44,287 nucleotides of DNA, from positions 1 to 44,287 of the forward strand of contig CAIUWK010000109.1 in NCBI GenBank assembly GCA_903902855.1. The letters are read 5' to 3'. Position numbers and translations under genes: made by a program. Source of the stretch: an uncultured Geobacter sp. (GTDB taxonomy: Bacteria > Desulfobacterota > Desulfuromonadia > Geobacterales > CAIOGM01). Shown one piece after another: positions 7,746 through 16,385 of the stretch; position 1 is the stretch's first letter; each line of letters opens with the position of its first letter. The notes beneath the pieces were generated by a model. The model ran no database searches and was not told the origin of the DNA. It saw nothing but the letters and a program-made list of their open reading frames with translations.

Positions 7746-7777
7746 AAAAAAGGACTCAGGTTTTATCCTAAGTCCTT
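7746..7777 (-). terminator. Intrinsic terminator after tRNA-Arg
   Basis: On the minus strand AAGGACTTAGG (7777-7767) pairs with CCTGAGTCCTT (7760-7750, one G-U pair), followed by a T-run (7750-7746). It begins nine bases after the tRNA 3' CCA. Confidence 0.85.
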
Positions 7778-7785
7778 GTTTTTAT

Positions 7786-7862
7786 TGGTACGCCCGGACC
7801 GATTCGAACGGCCGACACCCAGGTTCGAAGCCTGGTGCTCTATCCAGCTGAGCTACGGGCGC
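7786..7862 (-). tRNA. tRNA-Arg(UCG)
   Basis: A complete cloverleaf reads on the minus strand from 7862. It has a 7-bp acceptor stem (GCGCCCG with CGGGCGT), the D-arm AGCTCAGCTGGATAGAGC, an anticodon stem CCAGG/CCTGG with loop CTTCGAA (anticodon TCG), and the T-arm GTTCGAATC. The CCA end is encoded (7788-7786). A terminator follows. Confidence 0.96.
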
Positions 7863-7875
7863 ATGTCAATTAATG

Positions 7876-8061
7876 TTATCTATCCATTGCTCCTGATTCA
7901 TTCATGATTTCACTACCCAGGAAATAGATATCTTCCGGCTTCCAGCCGTTATCTCTCAGCATATCCACCAGGAGCACCGCCAGAATGGACGGACTGCGAC
8001 GCTTGATATAGCTCTCCATCTTCTCCGTGGCTCGGTCGTCCAGTAATGTCAGGTTTCCCAT
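7876..8061 (-). CDS. Small hypothetical protein, 61 residues
   Basis: The protein (MGNLTLLDDRATEKMESYIK...) is charged and helical, without membrane segment or signal peptide; I do not recognise it. Residues 3-23, with LDDRATEKMESYIKRRSPS, look like a short helix-turn-helix or adaptor element, but that is only an impression. ATG at 8061 has GGAG six bases upstream; a GTG four codons earlier is possible. It ends 13 bases before tRNA-Arg and may be co-transcribed with it. It lies downstream of the isochorismatase-like gene, 84 bases away. Confidence 0.55.
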   Translation of the reverse strand: MGNLTLLDDRATEKMESYIKRRSPSILAVLLVDMLRDNGWKPEDIYFLGSEIMNESGAMDR

Positions 8062-8145
8062 TTCCGTCTCCACGATGAATTTCCGAGACTATATCATATA
8101 TTCATGGCAGAGTGCAGAGGAAAATTACGAATATGCTCAGCCGGG

Positions 8146-8709
8146 CTATCGTACCAGCTTGGAAAGCTTCTTGAACTCCTCGGTGCCGGCTACTTTGAGA
8201 AGCTGAAAGAGAACCGCCTCGGTGGAGGTAATGACCGCTCCCGCCGCTCCCATGACGTCCAGGCCGGTAATCCAGTTCTTCTCATGACGACTCATCACCG
8301 CATCTCTGACCACATGGACCACAAAGCCGGCATCCAGGAGCTCCAAGACTGTCTGCAGTACGCAGACATGACTCTCCATACCGGTAATGATCACCTGGGT
8401 GCGACCGGTGGCCTTGAGCGCTTCCACAAATTTCAGGTCTCCGCAGCAACTGAAGGTCATCTTCTCCAGGGCCGCGTCGGGCAATTGACTCTTCAGAACC
8501 TCAAGAGTCTCCCCCAACCCCCGGACGTACTGCTCTGTGGCGATGACCGGGAGTCCCAACTCCCGGGCAGACTCCAGGAGGATGGCGGTATTGGCGGTGA
8601 GTGCCCCCAGGAACTCCGGATCCATGGCCCGGCAGAGTTTCTCCTGAATGTCGATGACCACGAGAACAGCCTTGTTCCGGTCGAGAAAAAACGTATCCTT
8701 GATCCCCAT
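8146..8709 (-). CDS. Isochorismatase-like cysteine hydrolase
   Basis: The 187-residue protein has the family catalytic triad in order: Asp20 in LVVIDIQEK, Lys83 in LEKMTF and Cys116 in GMESHVCVLQT, with the cis-peptide region ITGMESH just before the Cys. Length and layout match the YcaC-like branch of unknown substrate, not true isochorismatases with an aryl-carrier domain. It begins nine bases after the ntrC stop and is the last gene of a dusB-ntrB-ntrC operon. Amidohydrolases of this superfamily can release ammonia, so a link to nitrogen control is possible, though inferred only from position. Confidence 0.9.
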   Translation of the reverse strand: MGIKDTFFLDRNKAVLVVIDIQEKLCRAMDPEFLGALTANTAILLESARELGLPVIATEQYVRGLGETLEVLKSQLPDAALEKMTFSCCGDLKFVEALKATGRTQVIITGMESHVCVLQTVLELLDAGFVVHVVRDAVMSRHEKNWITGLDVMGAAGAVITSTEAVLFQLLKVAGTEEFKKLSKLVR

Positions 8710-8718
8710 CTTAGCCTC

Positions 8719-10161
8719 CTACTCTTTTTTGACTTCTATCCCCAGTTCCTGAATCTTCTTCCTGAGCGTATTCCGGTTAATACCGAGAATATCGGCGGCC
8801 TTGACCTGGTTGGATCGGGTCTTCTCCAACACGAAGCAGATGAGCGGCCGCTCCACCTGCTGCAGCACGACGCTGTAGATGTCTCCGGTCTCCATCCGGT
8901 CCATATTCGCGAAACACTCCCGGAGCTTCATATCCACGAGAGCCTCCAGAGAGCGCTCCTCCACCGCGCAGGAACTGCCGATGCGAGGGGTGGTGAGGGT
9001 GGGGAAATCGGCCTCGGTGAGCAGCGGATCGGGACAAAGGATGACGGCCCGCTTGATGGTGTTCTCCAACTCCCGGATATTTCCCGGCCACCCATGCTTG
9101 GAAAGAAGCCGCAGGGCCTCGGGGGAACATCTCCGCAGGGGGAGATCCAGCTCGGCGCAGCTCTTTTTAAGAAAATAGTCCACCAGGAGCGGAATATCTT
9201 CTTTCCGCTCCCGTAGCGGCGCCAGGAGAATGGGAACCACGTTGAGGCGATAAAAGAGATCTTCTCGGAACAGTCTGTCACGAACCCGTTCCTCCAGGTT
9301 CTGGTTGGTGGCGGCGATAATCCGCACATTCACCGGAATGTTCTGGCTCCCACCGGTGCGGGTAACCTCCTTCTCCTGGAGGACCCGGAGGATCTTCGCC
9401 TGAAGATCCAGGGGCATATCGCCGATCTCGTCCAGAAAGATGCTTCCCCCGTTGGCCTGCTCGAACTTACCGATCTTCCGCTCCATGGCCCCGGTGAAGG
9501 CCCCCTTCTCAAAGCCGAACAGTTCGCTTTCCAGCAGATCCTTGGGGATGGCGGCGCAGTTGATGGCCACGAATGGTTTGCCGATCCGCCGGGAATTGAA
9601 ATGAATGGCCCGGGCCACCAGCTCCTTGCCGGTCCCCGACTCCCCTTCCACCAGGACGGTGATGTCGCTGGGTGCCACCTTGCCGATGGTCTTATAGACA
9701 TCACGCATGGCGGTGGAGTTGCCGATAATATTCTTCTCCAGTTGATAGCGATCCTTCAACTCTTCCTTGAGGAGGATCACCTGGCTCGTCATCTCCCTGG
9801 CCCGGTTTACCTTCTCGATGATGGCGTCGATGACATCCAGGTCAAAGGGCTTGGTGATATAATCATAGGCCCCCCGCTTCATCGCCTCCACGGCGTTTTT
9901 CATGCTCGCCTCGGCGGTCATGATCACCACCAGCAGATCCTGGCGCAGTTCCCGAACCCGGTCCAGCAGCTCCAGTCCGGTAATCCCCGGCATCTTGATA
10001 TCAAGAATCGCCATCTCATAGGGATTTTCCTTGATGAGCCGCAACGCCTCGGAACCGTCCCGGGCCAGATCCACGCTGTACCCCTTCTTCCGGAGGGCCT
10101 TGGAGAGGACCCACCGCATACTTTCTTCGTCGTCGGCCACCAGAATACGATTCAACGGCAT
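8719..10161 (-). CDS. ntrC: Sigma-54-dependent response regulator, NtrC type
   Basis: 480 residues with the full NtrC layout. The receiver domain (residues 1-120) has VADDEESMRW and the phosphoacceptor Asp in AILDIKMP. The AAA+ domain (about 140-370) carries the Walker A site GESGTGKE, the sigma-54-contacting GAFTGA loop, the Walker B site GGSIFLDEIGD and the arginine-finger region. The C-terminal Fis-like helix-turn-helix (about 440-478) contains VKAADILGINRNTLRKKI. It follows its partner kinase gene after 46 bases that include a hairpin. The name NtrC rests on closeness to that subgroup and linkage to dusB and an NtrB-like kinase; it could regulate something other than nitrogen genes. Confidence 0.9.
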   Translation of the reverse strand: MPLNRILVADDEESMRWVLSKALRKKGYSVDLARDGSEALRLIKENPYEMAILDIKMPGITGLELLDRVRELRQDLLVVIMTAEASMKNAVEAMKRGAYDYITKPFDLDVIDAIIEKVNRAREMTSQVILLKEELKDRYQLEKNIIGNSTAMRDVYKTIGKVAPSDITVLVEGESGTGKELVARAIHFNSRRIGKPFVAINCAAIPKDLLESELFGFEKGAFTGAMERKIGKFEQANGGSIFLDEIGDMPLDLQAKILRVLQEKEVTRTGGSQNIPVNVRIIAATNQNLEERVRDRLFREDLFYRLNVVPILLAPLRERKEDIPLLVDYFLKKSCAELDLPLRRCSPEALRLLSKHGWPGNIRELENTIKRAVILCPDPLLTEADFPTLTTPRIGSSCAVEERSLEALVDMKLRECFANMDRMETGDIYSVVLQQVERPLICFVLEKTRSNQVKAADILGINRNTLRKKIQELGIEVKKE

Positions 10162-10185
10162 GTATAAGACCTCGGGTTCTAGGTT

Positions 10186-10205
10186 CCAGGTCGATCTCGA
10201 CCTGG
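10186..10205. repeat. Hairpin between ntrB and ntrC
   Basis: CCAGGTCGA (10186-10194) and TCGACCTGG (10197-10205) form a 9-bp stem with a 2-base loop. It lies in the 46-base gap between kinase and regulator and just beside a GGGTTCTAGGTT motif (10174-10185) that recurs at 24181. It could tune relative expression of the two genes by RNA processing or partial termination. Confidence 0.55.
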
Positions 10206-10207
10206 TT

Positions 10208-11302
10208 CTACTGAACTAACGGGAGCATGACCGTGAAAACGGTCCCCTTGCCGGGAGTCGACTGCAGTTTCAGGAGACCCCGGTGTTCCGACACGATCTT
10301 CTGGCAGATGGCGAGGCCGAGCCCGGTGCCGGTGGCCTTGGTAGTGAAAAACGGGGTAAAGAGCTGTTCCTGCTGCTCTTTGGGGATTCCCGGCCCGTCG
10401 TCGGAGATCTCCACCGCCACCATCCGGGTGCGGCGCGCCCCCTCCTGGGTCATCCGGTAATCGGCGTGGACCCGGGTGACGATCCGGATCAGCCCCACCT
10501 CTCCCACCGCCTCAATGGCGTTCTTGATCAGGTTGAGAAACAGCTGGGTCAGGAGCTCCTCGTCGGCCAGAAACGGTGGGATACTGGGATCGAACTGCTG
10601 CTGAATAACCACCATCCGCTCCGCCACCGCCCGGCGCTGGAACGTGCAAAGGTCGCCGATGATCCGGTGAAGATTGACCGCCTCCGGCTTGAGCTTTCGG
10701 GGAGAGGTCAGCGCCAGGAGCTCCTCGACGATCCGATTGACCCGGGTAACCTCCTTGAGCATGATCCGGGTATACTCCCGCATCTCGCTGTCATCGGAGA
10801 GTTCCCGCTCCAGAAGTTGGGCAGCCCCCTTTATCCCTCCCAGAGGGTTTTTGATCTCATGGGCCAGCCCCGCGGCCAGGGTTCCCAAGGAAGAGAGCCG
10901 GTCTGTCTGCCGCACCGCCCGCTCAAGTTCGCGAACATTGGTCAGGTCCCGCAGGATCAGGATGACGCCGATCCTCTCGCCGCTTCCCACAATGAGCGGT
11001 GAAGTGGCGGCACTCACCGGGGTCGGATGATCACCGGTCATGAGTACCACGTTTTCGTAGTCGGAGATATTCATGCCGGTGGCGGCGGTGCGCTCCACCA
11101 TATCCACCAGGATAGGGGAATCCCGAAAAGGAAGCCGAAAGGGGTGCCCCTGGACCTGACGCCGGGAGATGCCGGTCAGCTCCTCTGCCGCCGGATTCAT
11201 GAGGGTAATGACACCCTTCTTATCGGTGACCAGCACCCCGTCACCCACACTGTCGATGATGTTGGCGTAATAATCCCTGAGCTCGTCAGCACCGCAGGTC
11301 AC
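10208..11302 (-). CDS. ntrB: PAS sensor histidine kinase, NtrB type
   Basis: 364 residues, cytosolic. A single PAS domain (about 10-120: IIDSVGDGVLVTDKKGVITLMN) is followed by the dimerisation/phosphoacceptor helix with LAAGLAHEIKNPLGGIKGAA (His near residue 153), then the HATPase domain with the N box LFLNLIKNAIEA, ISDDGPGIP, FTPFFTTKATGTGLGL. The single PAS plus this H-box is the GlnL/NtrB pattern. The start is GTG, and its GTGA overlaps the dusB stop, so translation is coupled. The partner is the NtrC-type regulator downstream. Confidence 0.9.
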   Translation of the reverse strand: MTCGADELRDYYANIIDSVGDGVLVTDKKGVITLMNPAAEELTGISRRQVQGHPFRLPFRDSPILVDMVERTAATGMNISDYENVVLMTGDHPTPVSAATSPLIVGSGERIGVILILRDLTNVRELERAVRQTDRLSSLGTLAAGLAHEIKNPLGGIKGAAQLLERELSDDSEMREYTRIMLKEVTRVNRIVEELLALTSPRKLKPEAVNLHRIIGDLCTFQRRAVAERMVVIQQQFDPSIPPFLADEELLTQLFLNLIKNAIEAVGEVGLIRIVTRVHADYRMTQEGARRTRMVAVEISDDGPGIPKEQQEQLFTPFFTTKATGTGLGLAICQKIVSEHRGLLKLQSTPGKGTVFTVMLPLVQ

Positions 11303-12273
11303 AGGGCACCTTCCAGAAAAAATTTCTCAACAGCCCCCATGAAGCATTCCCCGTCTTCTATCTGGTTTATCCGGGCGCGAAAGGCGGCAGCCCCGGAGAG
11401 TCCCTTGGCGTACCAGGAGACATGCTTGCGCATCTCCCGCACTGCAACCGCCTCCCCGGATGTACCGACAAACTGCCGGAAGTGGAACTGTGATACCTCC
11501 AGACGTTCCAACCGCGTGGGCGCCATGAGCGACTCCCCCGAGAGGAGGCGGAGAGTATCCCGGAAGAGCCAGGGGTTCCCCATGGCTCCCCGGGCAAGCA
11601 TCACCCCATCGCAGCCGGTCTCCTTCAGCATGGCAGCCACATCCTGGGGGGTAAAGAGGTCGCCGCTCCCGATGACCGGGATGGAAAGCCGGCTCTTTAG
11701 CCGGGCGATCTGCTCCCAGGCGGAACTGCCGCTGAACATCTGTGCCCGGGTCCGGGGGTGAAGCGTGACGGCATCACACCCTTCGGCTTGAGCGATATCG
11801 GCGATTTCGCAATAGTTCTCTTCTCCGGCCTGCCAGCCGCTTCTGATCTTCACCGTCAGCGGCAGGGAGACCCGTCGCCGCACCGCCCGGATGATGGCAG
11901 CCACCTTCAGCGGCTCCCGGAGCAGGGCGCTCCCGGCGCCGCTCCCCACCACCTTCCGGACCGGGCATCCCATGTTGATATCTATGAGATCGCCGTAGGG
12001 GGCCACCAGAGCCGCCGCTTCCCCCATGACCTCCGGCTCTTCGCCGAAAATCTGAATCCCCAGGGGGCGGTCTTCCGGTGAACTCCGGAGCAGATCAAAG
12101 GATCTGCGCCCCTCGCGCACCAGGCCGTTGACACTGACCATCTCGGTAAAACAGAGGGTCGCACCATACCTGCGGGCAAGGAGCCGCACCGGCAGGTCGG
12201 TGATACCGGCCATGGGGGCAAGGAGAATATTTCCCGGCAGGTTCAGGGGACCAATAACAAGAGGGCGAAGCAT
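11299..12273 (-). CDS. dusB: tRNA-dihydrouridine synthase
   Basis: 324 residues from the chosen start. The FMN-binding TIM barrel is recognisable from LAPMAGITDLPVR near the N-terminus, DINMGCPVRKVVGSGAGSAL (which holds the catalytic Cys), VKIRSGW, TLHPRTRAQMFSG and GDLFTPQDV, with ARGAMGNPWLF near the flavin phosphate. It reduces uridines in the tRNA D-loop. A longer frame begins at TTG 12309, but the ATG at 12273 (MLRPLVIGPL) matches the usual start; neither has a good ribosome-binding site. dusB next to regulatory genes is a common arrangement, as with fis in enterics; here it precedes ntrB/ntrC. Confidence 0.93.
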   Translation of the reverse strand: MLRPLVIGPLNLPGNILLAPMAGITDLPVRLLARRYGATLCFTEMVSVNGLVREGRRSFDLLRSSPEDRPLGIQIFGEEPEVMGEAAALVAPYGDLIDINMGCPVRKVVGSGAGSALLREPLKVAAIIRAVRRRVSLPLTVKIRSGWQAGEENYCEIADIAQAEGCDAVTLHPRTRAQMFSGSSAWEQIARLKSRLSIPVIGSGDLFTPQDVAAMLKETGCDGVMLARGAMGNPWLFRDTLRLLSGESLMAPTRLERLEVSQFHFRQFVGTSGEAVAVREMRKHVSWYAKGLSGAAAFRARINQIEDGECFMGAVEKFFLEGAL

Positions 12274-12416
12274 GGAAGGACCGATCCGGACGGCAAGGAG
12301 AGTGGGCAATGCCTAAAATTTGGGCAATATTAGCACACAACCGGGAAAAGGCAAGTGGTTTTTTTTCGTATTCAATGCTATACAGCCTGAATACTTACGA
12401 TACGGGAGGAGATTTG

Positions 12417-12680
12417 ATGGAACTGTTCGGGGGAATGATGGTCATGATGTCCATACTCTTCTTCTTTCTCAGTGTGGTCTGGTTCGTCCTCCCCTTTGTC
12501 ATTCTCAGCATGAAGGGGAAGGTGGACCGGGCAGTGGAGTTGCTGGAGTCCATGGAGCGGCGACTGTCGACCCTGGAAGCCCGCCTCACCGTCCCAGCAG
12601 CGGCGCCGTCGGAGCCTCGTTGGGCAGAATCGCCTCATACCCCGCTTTTCGAATCACCTCCGCCAGGTGACGGGATGTGA
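12417..12680 (+). CDS. Small single-span membrane protein with coiled coil
   Basis: 87 residues starting at ATG 12417, which has GGGAGGAG seven bases upstream. Residues 5-30 form one long hydrophobic segment (MMSILFFFLSVVWFVLPFVI), followed by a positively charged stop and a heptad-like helix (VDRAVELLESMERRLSTLEARL). The tail is Pro- and Ala-rich. I do not recognise the family; the layout suits a small inner-membrane scaffold protein. Its last 95 bases overlap the end of the convergent metal-binding-domain gene, so one of the two C-termini may be poorly conserved. A longer in-frame start at 12309 lacks a ribosome-binding site. Confidence 0.6.
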   Translation: MELFGGMMVMMSILFFFLSVVWFVLPFVILSMKGKVDRAVELLESMERRLSTLEARLTVPAAAPSEPRWAESPHTPLFESPPPGDGM

Positions 12681-12933
12681 CCTTGCGTTCATCATAGATG
12701 ACCGTTGCCCGGTCCTGGGAGAGATCCACCGTCACCATCACGACACCGGCCACCTTGTTCAAGCTTTTCTCTATTTCATGACTACACGAAGCGCACATCA
12801 TCCCCTTGATGGTGATAACTACCCGACGATTGCCGGACTGCTCCGCTCCTGATGCCGGTAACAACGATGGGACAGAGAGAGTGAGGCCGATGACAAGGAG
12901 TACTCTGAGGAGAACGGTGGGAAGGTGCTGCAT
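12586..12933 (-). CDS. Secreted heavy-metal-associated (HMA/MerP-like) domain protein
   Basis: 115 residues. A signal peptide (hydrophobic LLRVLLVIGLTLSV, then an ASG-A site near residue 30) precedes one HMA domain: VVITIKGMMCASCSHEIEKSL with the metal-binding Cys-x-x-Cys pair, VTVDLSQDRATVIYDE and a final EVIRKAGYEAIL. This fits a periplasmic Cu(I)- or Hg(II)-binding protein like MerP or a CopZ fold exported to the periplasm; the metal cannot be told. No transporter gene adjoins it. It converges with and overlaps the small membrane protein gene by 95 bases. Confidence 0.85.
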   Translation of the reverse strand: MQHLPTVLLRVLLVIGLTLSVPSLLPASGAEQSGNRRVVITIKGMMCASCSHEIEKSLNKVAGVVMVTVDLSQDRATVIYDERKVTSRHLAEVIRKAGYEAILPNEAPTAPLLGR

Positions 12934-13138
12934 GGGGAGCCTTTCTTTTCATGAAGTAGCTGGCGTGGGGGATAGTACCGCTTTTCTCTCCAAGGCGCAA
13001 GCGACCCGCCACAGCAGTACAGCGAGAGTTGCATGAGTTGCCGCTTGTCAGAACCGTGCAGTTATAGTAGAGTCCAATCCTTATCTGGTAATCAGGGTTC
13101 AGAAGAGCGCTTACCGTATGCTGCAATAAGGAGAAATC

Positions 13139-13909
13139 ATGGGACTTCTTGAGGGGAAAAGGGCGTTCATCTTCGGTGTCGCCAATGATAAGAGCATCGC
13201 CTGGGCCATTGCCCAGGCTTTTCATCAGGAAGGGGCGAAGTTGGCCTTTTCCTATTCAGGAGAGTCCGTGGCGAAGCGGGTGATCCCCTTGGCGGAGAGT
13301 CTCGGGGCGGAGCTGCTCATCCCCTGTGATGTACGCAACGATGCAGAGATTGCCCAGGCATTCACTGTCGTAAAAGAGAGCTGGGGAGGGCTGGACATCC
13401 TGATCCACTCCATAGCCTTTGCCCCCAAGGACGAGCTGAAGGGTTCTTTTGTCAACACCACCCGCGAAGGGTTTGCCACCGCCCTGGACATAAGTGCTTA
13501 CTCACTTATTGCCCTGGCTCGGGAGGCCGCGCCGCTCATGACGGGGAGTGATGGAAGCATCATTACCCTGACCTACTACGGGGGGCAAAAAGTTTTTCCC
13601 AACTACAACGTCATGGGTGTCGCCAAGGCGGCCCTGGAGATGAGTGTCCGCTACCTGGCCGCGGCAATGGGTCCCGACGGCATCCGGGTCAATGCCATAT
13701 CCGCAGGCCCCATCAAGACCTTGGCCGCCGCCGGAGTTGGAGGGTTCAACCAGATCGCCGGACATGTGGCAGAGAAAGCCCCTCTGCGTCGGAACATCTG
13801 CCAGGACGAGGTGGCCGGAGCCGCCGTCTACCTGGCCAGCCCCCTGGCCCGCGGCGTCACCGGCGAAGTCCACTTTGTGGACAGCGGCTACAACGTCATC
13901 GGACTGTAA
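13139..13909 (+). CDS. fabI: Enoyl-[acyl-carrier-protein] reductase [NADH]
   Basis: 256 residues, standard FabI length. The nucleotide-binding start is LEGKRAFIFGVANDKSIAW, the SYSGE segment follows, then HSIAFAPKDEL, and the active site Tyr and Lys lie in YYGGQKVFPNYNVMGVAKAALE. RVNAISAGPIKTLAA and the end VDSGYNVIGL are also typical. It catalyses the last reduction of each fatty-acid elongation cycle in the cytosol. AAGGAG lies before the ATG. It is transcribed alone, since a strong hairpin follows the stop codon. Confidence 0.97.
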   Translation: MGLLEGKRAFIFGVANDKSIAWAIAQAFHQEGAKLAFSYSGESVAKRVIPLAESLGAELLIPCDVRNDAEIAQAFTVVKESWGGLDILIHSIAFAPKDELKGSFVNTTREGFATALDISAYSLIALAREAAPLMTGSDGSIITLTYYGGQKVFPNYNVMGVAKAALEMSVRYLAAAMGPDGIRVNAISAGPIKTLAAAGVGGFNQIAGHVAEKAPLRRNICQDEVAGAAVYLASPLARGVTGEVHFVDSGYNVIGL

Positions 13910-13911
13910 TG

Positions 13912-13939
13912 AAACGGCGAGGTTCTCACCTCGCCGTTT
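13912..13939 (+). terminator. Hairpin terminator after fabI
   Basis: AAACGGCGAGGT (13912-13923) pairs perfectly with ACCTCGCCGTTT (13928-13939) over a TCTC loop, three bases after the fabI stop. The T-run is short (TTTATT), so termination may be partial and let RNA reach the next gene. Confidence 0.75.
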
Positions 13940-13953
13940 ATTCCGCCGCCACC

Positions 13954-15135
13954 ATGCCTTCCCATCGCTACTCCATCAGTACTCTCCATCGACCAACCCG
14001 CTTCCGGCGCCTGTTCCGCAGAGGAGCCGTCCCCGCTATGATCCCGGAGAACCGGGCCACTCTCATCCCCGACGGGGGAGAGTTTTTCTTGACACTCATC
14101 AATGAAATCAACCGAACAGAGAAGCTGCTCCTCCTGGAATTCTATATCATCCGAGGCGATGAGGCCGGCGCTCTATTTGCCGAGGCCCTTGCCGCCGCTG
14201 TCCGACGCGGGGTAAGGGTTCTGCTCCTCTACGACTACATCGGCTCCTTCGATACCCCCGGCGAGTACTTCCGCCGGATCAGGCAGAGCGGGGTTCTCTG
14301 CCACCCCTTCAATCCACCCGCGTTCCGGCGGGGGCTCGGCTGGCTGGACCAGCGGGATCACCGGAAGATGGCGGTCATGGACGGATCGCGGGCTCTGGTG
14401 GGAGGGGTCAACATCGGCAATGAATATTCCGGACATGGTTCCAGGGGAAAGTGGCGGGACGCCGGGGTCATCATTGTGGGACCGGCCGTGACGAAACTCT
14501 GCCGACTGTTCCAGGAGACCTGGGAACACGACGGTGATGAGTTTCCCGCCGAGAGTTTGCTGAGGGGAGAACTGCCGGGTCAGGGGGACGCCGAGATCGG
14601 TATCATCGGCGGCACCCCCCACCACCTCCGTTCCGCCATCAGACGCACCTTTCGGCTGGCCATTGCCGGGGCTTCCGGCAGAGTCCGTGTCATGACCCCC
14701 TATTTCCTGCCGGGGCCGCGGCTCATCCGCTCCCTGCTCAGGGCGTCCCGCCGGGGTGTTCAGGTCCGCATTATTCTCCCGGCGGTGAGTGACGTTCCCT
14801 TGGTCAAGCTCCTCAGCCGAGCGTATTATCATCCACTTCTGGCCAACGGCATCGAAATTTATGAACGACAGCATCAGGTACTTCATGCAAAGGTCATGCT
14901 TGTGGACGATCACTGGAGCGTCTTCGGCTCGGCCAACCTGGATCACCGGAGTTTTTTGAGAAACTACGAACTGGGCGCCATCATCGACAGCCCCGACTTC
15001 GGTGGGCAGGTGGGGGAGATGTTCGATCATGATCTGGGGGAGTCACGCCGGATCACCCTGAATGAACACCAACGGAGGGGGTGGATCGTCCGGTTGCTGG
15101 AGTTCGCCTTCTCCCCCATAGCCCGGTTCCTGTAG
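13954..15135 (+). CDS. Cardiolipin synthase / phospholipase D family protein
   Basis: Two PLD catalytic motifs are intact: HRKMAVMDGSRALVGGVN near residue 137 and HAKVMLVDDHWSVFGSAN near residue 310, each with the His-Lys-Asp set and the following G-N. There are no N-terminal membrane spans, so it resembles ClsB/YbhO-type enzymes more than ClsA. The likely reaction is phosphatidyl transfer to make cardiolipin at the membrane. The frame opens at 13909 inside the fabI terminator; ATG at 13954 comes after the hairpin but has no clear ribosome-binding site, and ATG at 14038 (GGAG ten bases upstream) is an alternative. It ends in a hairpin shared with the convergent exporter operon. Confidence 0.88.
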   Translation: MPSHRYSISTLHRPTRFRRLFRRGAVPAMIPENRATLIPDGGEFFLTLINEINRTEKLLLLEFYIIRGDEAGALFAEALAAAVRRGVRVLLLYDYIGSFDTPGEYFRRIRQSGVLCHPFNPPAFRRGLGWLDQRDHRKMAVMDGSRALVGGVNIGNEYSGHGSRGKWRDAGVIIVGPAVTKLCRLFQETWEHDGDEFPAESLLRGELPGQGDAEIGIIGGTPHHLRSAIRRTFRLAIAGASGRVRVMTPYFLPGPRLIRSLLRASRRGVQVRIILPAVSDVPLVKLLSRAYYHPLLANGIEIYERQHQVLHAKVMLVDDHWSVFGSANLDHRSFLRNYELGAIIDSPDFGGQVGEMFDHDLGESRRITLNEHQRRGWIVRLLEFAFSPIARFL

Positions 15136-15159
15136 GGGCGTATGATTATATACCCCTAC
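15132..15159. terminator. Bidirectional hairpin containing both stop codons of convergent genes
   Basis: GTAGGGGCGTAT (15132-15143) pairs with ATATACCCCTAC (15148-15159, one G-U-type position) over a 4-base loop. The TAG of the cardiolipin-synthase-like gene (15133-15135) lies in the left arm and the TAG of the exporter permease (15158-15156, minus) in the right arm. Confidence 0.7.
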
Positions 15160-16385
15160 TCGTACCGTAACGCTTCGATGGGATTGAGGGCCGCGGCCTT
15201 GCGGGCCGGGTAGAAACCGAAGAAAACACCGACTCCGGCGGAGAAGAGAAAGGCGATGACGATGGCCTGGGTGGAGATGAGAGTGGGCCACTCCATGAGC
15301 GTGGAAACCACCGTTGCCCCGATGACCCCCACCCCCATGCCGATGACTCCCCCCAGGGTGGTGAGGAGCACCGCCTCGGTGAGAAACTGAAGGAGGATAT
15401 CACGCTGACGGGCGCCGATGGCCATCCTGATGCCGATCTCCCGGGTCCGCTCGGTCACTGATACCAGCATGATGTTCATGATCCCGATCCCCCCCACGAT
15501 GAGAGAGATGGAGGCCACCGCACCCAGAAGGATGGACATGACCTTGGATGACTGTTCGGCAATGGCCAGCATTTCGGAGAGGTTACGCACGGTAAAGTCC
15601 CGCTCCCTGCTGGGTCCCATCCGGTGCCGCTGATCAAGAAGGGAGGTGATCTCTTCTTCCGCCTTTTTCAGCACATCGGCCCCCTTGGCCTGGACCATGA
15701 CGGCGTTGACGGCGTTGGGAAACTGGCTGCCGAATAATTTGCGCTGGGCGGTTCTCAGCGGAACGAAGATCACATCATCCTGATCCACCCCCTGGGGGGA
15801 CTGCCCCTTCTTCCCCAGAAGACCGACCACCACGAAGGGGATCTTCTTGATCCGGACGATCTTCCCCAGGGGGTCGGCGTCACCGAAAAGGCTCTCCGCC
15901 ACGGTCTGCCCCAGAAGACAACTCTTGGCTGCTCCCTCCACGTCGGAGGGGGTGAGGTTCCGCCCCCCCACCAGGGGCCACTCTCTCACCGCCAGCATAT
16001 CCGCGGATGCCCCCATGACGATGGTGGACCAGTTCTGGTTCCCGTACACCGCCTGGGCCGATCCCCGTACCGTGGGGGCCACATTTTCCACCGACGGGCA
16101 TTCGGCCTTGATGGCCTTGGCGTCGTCGTAGGTAAGGCTTGGGGCTCCCCCCGCGCCGGTCCTGAGCCCGCCGCTGGTGGTGGAACCGGGGATGACCAGG
16201 AGAAGGTTGCTCCCCACACTGGCGATCTGGTCGGAGATCATTTTGCTGGCGCCGGCGCCGATGGCCACCATGGCGATAACCGCGGCGATGCCGATGATGA
16301 TCCCCAGCATGGTGAGGAGTGACCGCATCTTGTTGACCCGCAGCGCCCTGAGGGCGATGAGGAAACTCTGCAGGAAGGTGGTCAT
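15156..16385 (-). CDS. MacB-type ABC transporter permease (FtsX family)
   Basis: 409 residues. An N-terminal membrane helix (residues about 20-42, [21 protein letters not shown]) is followed by a large periplasmic MacB_PCD domain (about 45-250) and three C-terminal spans in the FtsX domain (about 285-405), with the conserved [29 protein letters not shown]. It ends [16 protein letters not shown], typical of MacB. In enteric MacB the ATPase and permease are fused; here they are separate proteins whose genes overlap by ATGA. Exports substrates from the periplasm with the MacA-like protein; the outer-membrane channel is not encoded here. Confidence 0.93.
   Translation of the reverse strand: MTTFLQSFLIALRALRVNKMRSLLTMLGIIIGIAAVIAMVAIGAGASKMISDQIASVGSNLLLVIPGSTTSGGLRTGAGGAPSLTYDDAKAIKAECPSVENVAPTVRGSAQAVYGNQNWSTIVMGASADMLAVREWPLVGGRNLTPSDVEGAAKSCLLGQTVAESLFGDADPLGKIVRIKKIPFVVVGLLGKKGQSPQGVDQDDVIFVPLRTAQRKLFGSQFPNAVNAVMVQAKGADVLKKAEEEITSLLDQRHRMGPSRERDFTVRNLSEMLAIAEQSSKVMSILLGAVASISLIVGGIGIMNIMLVSVTERTREIGIRMAIGARQRDILLQFLTEAVLLTTLGGVIGMGVGVIGATVVSTLMEWPTLISTQAIVIAFLFSAGVGVFFGFYPARKAAALNPIEALRYE

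Noticed and set aside
8104-9216. A 370-codon plus-strand frame, and similar long plus-strand frames at 10283-11002 and 18564-19772
   Set aside because: They are antisense to the isochorismatase-like, ntrC, ntrB and DUF362 genes, which carry clear catalytic motifs.
12806-13036. Small frames upstream of fabI on both strands
   Set aside because: They overlap the metal-binding-domain gene or lack ribosome-binding sites and show no recognisable sequence.
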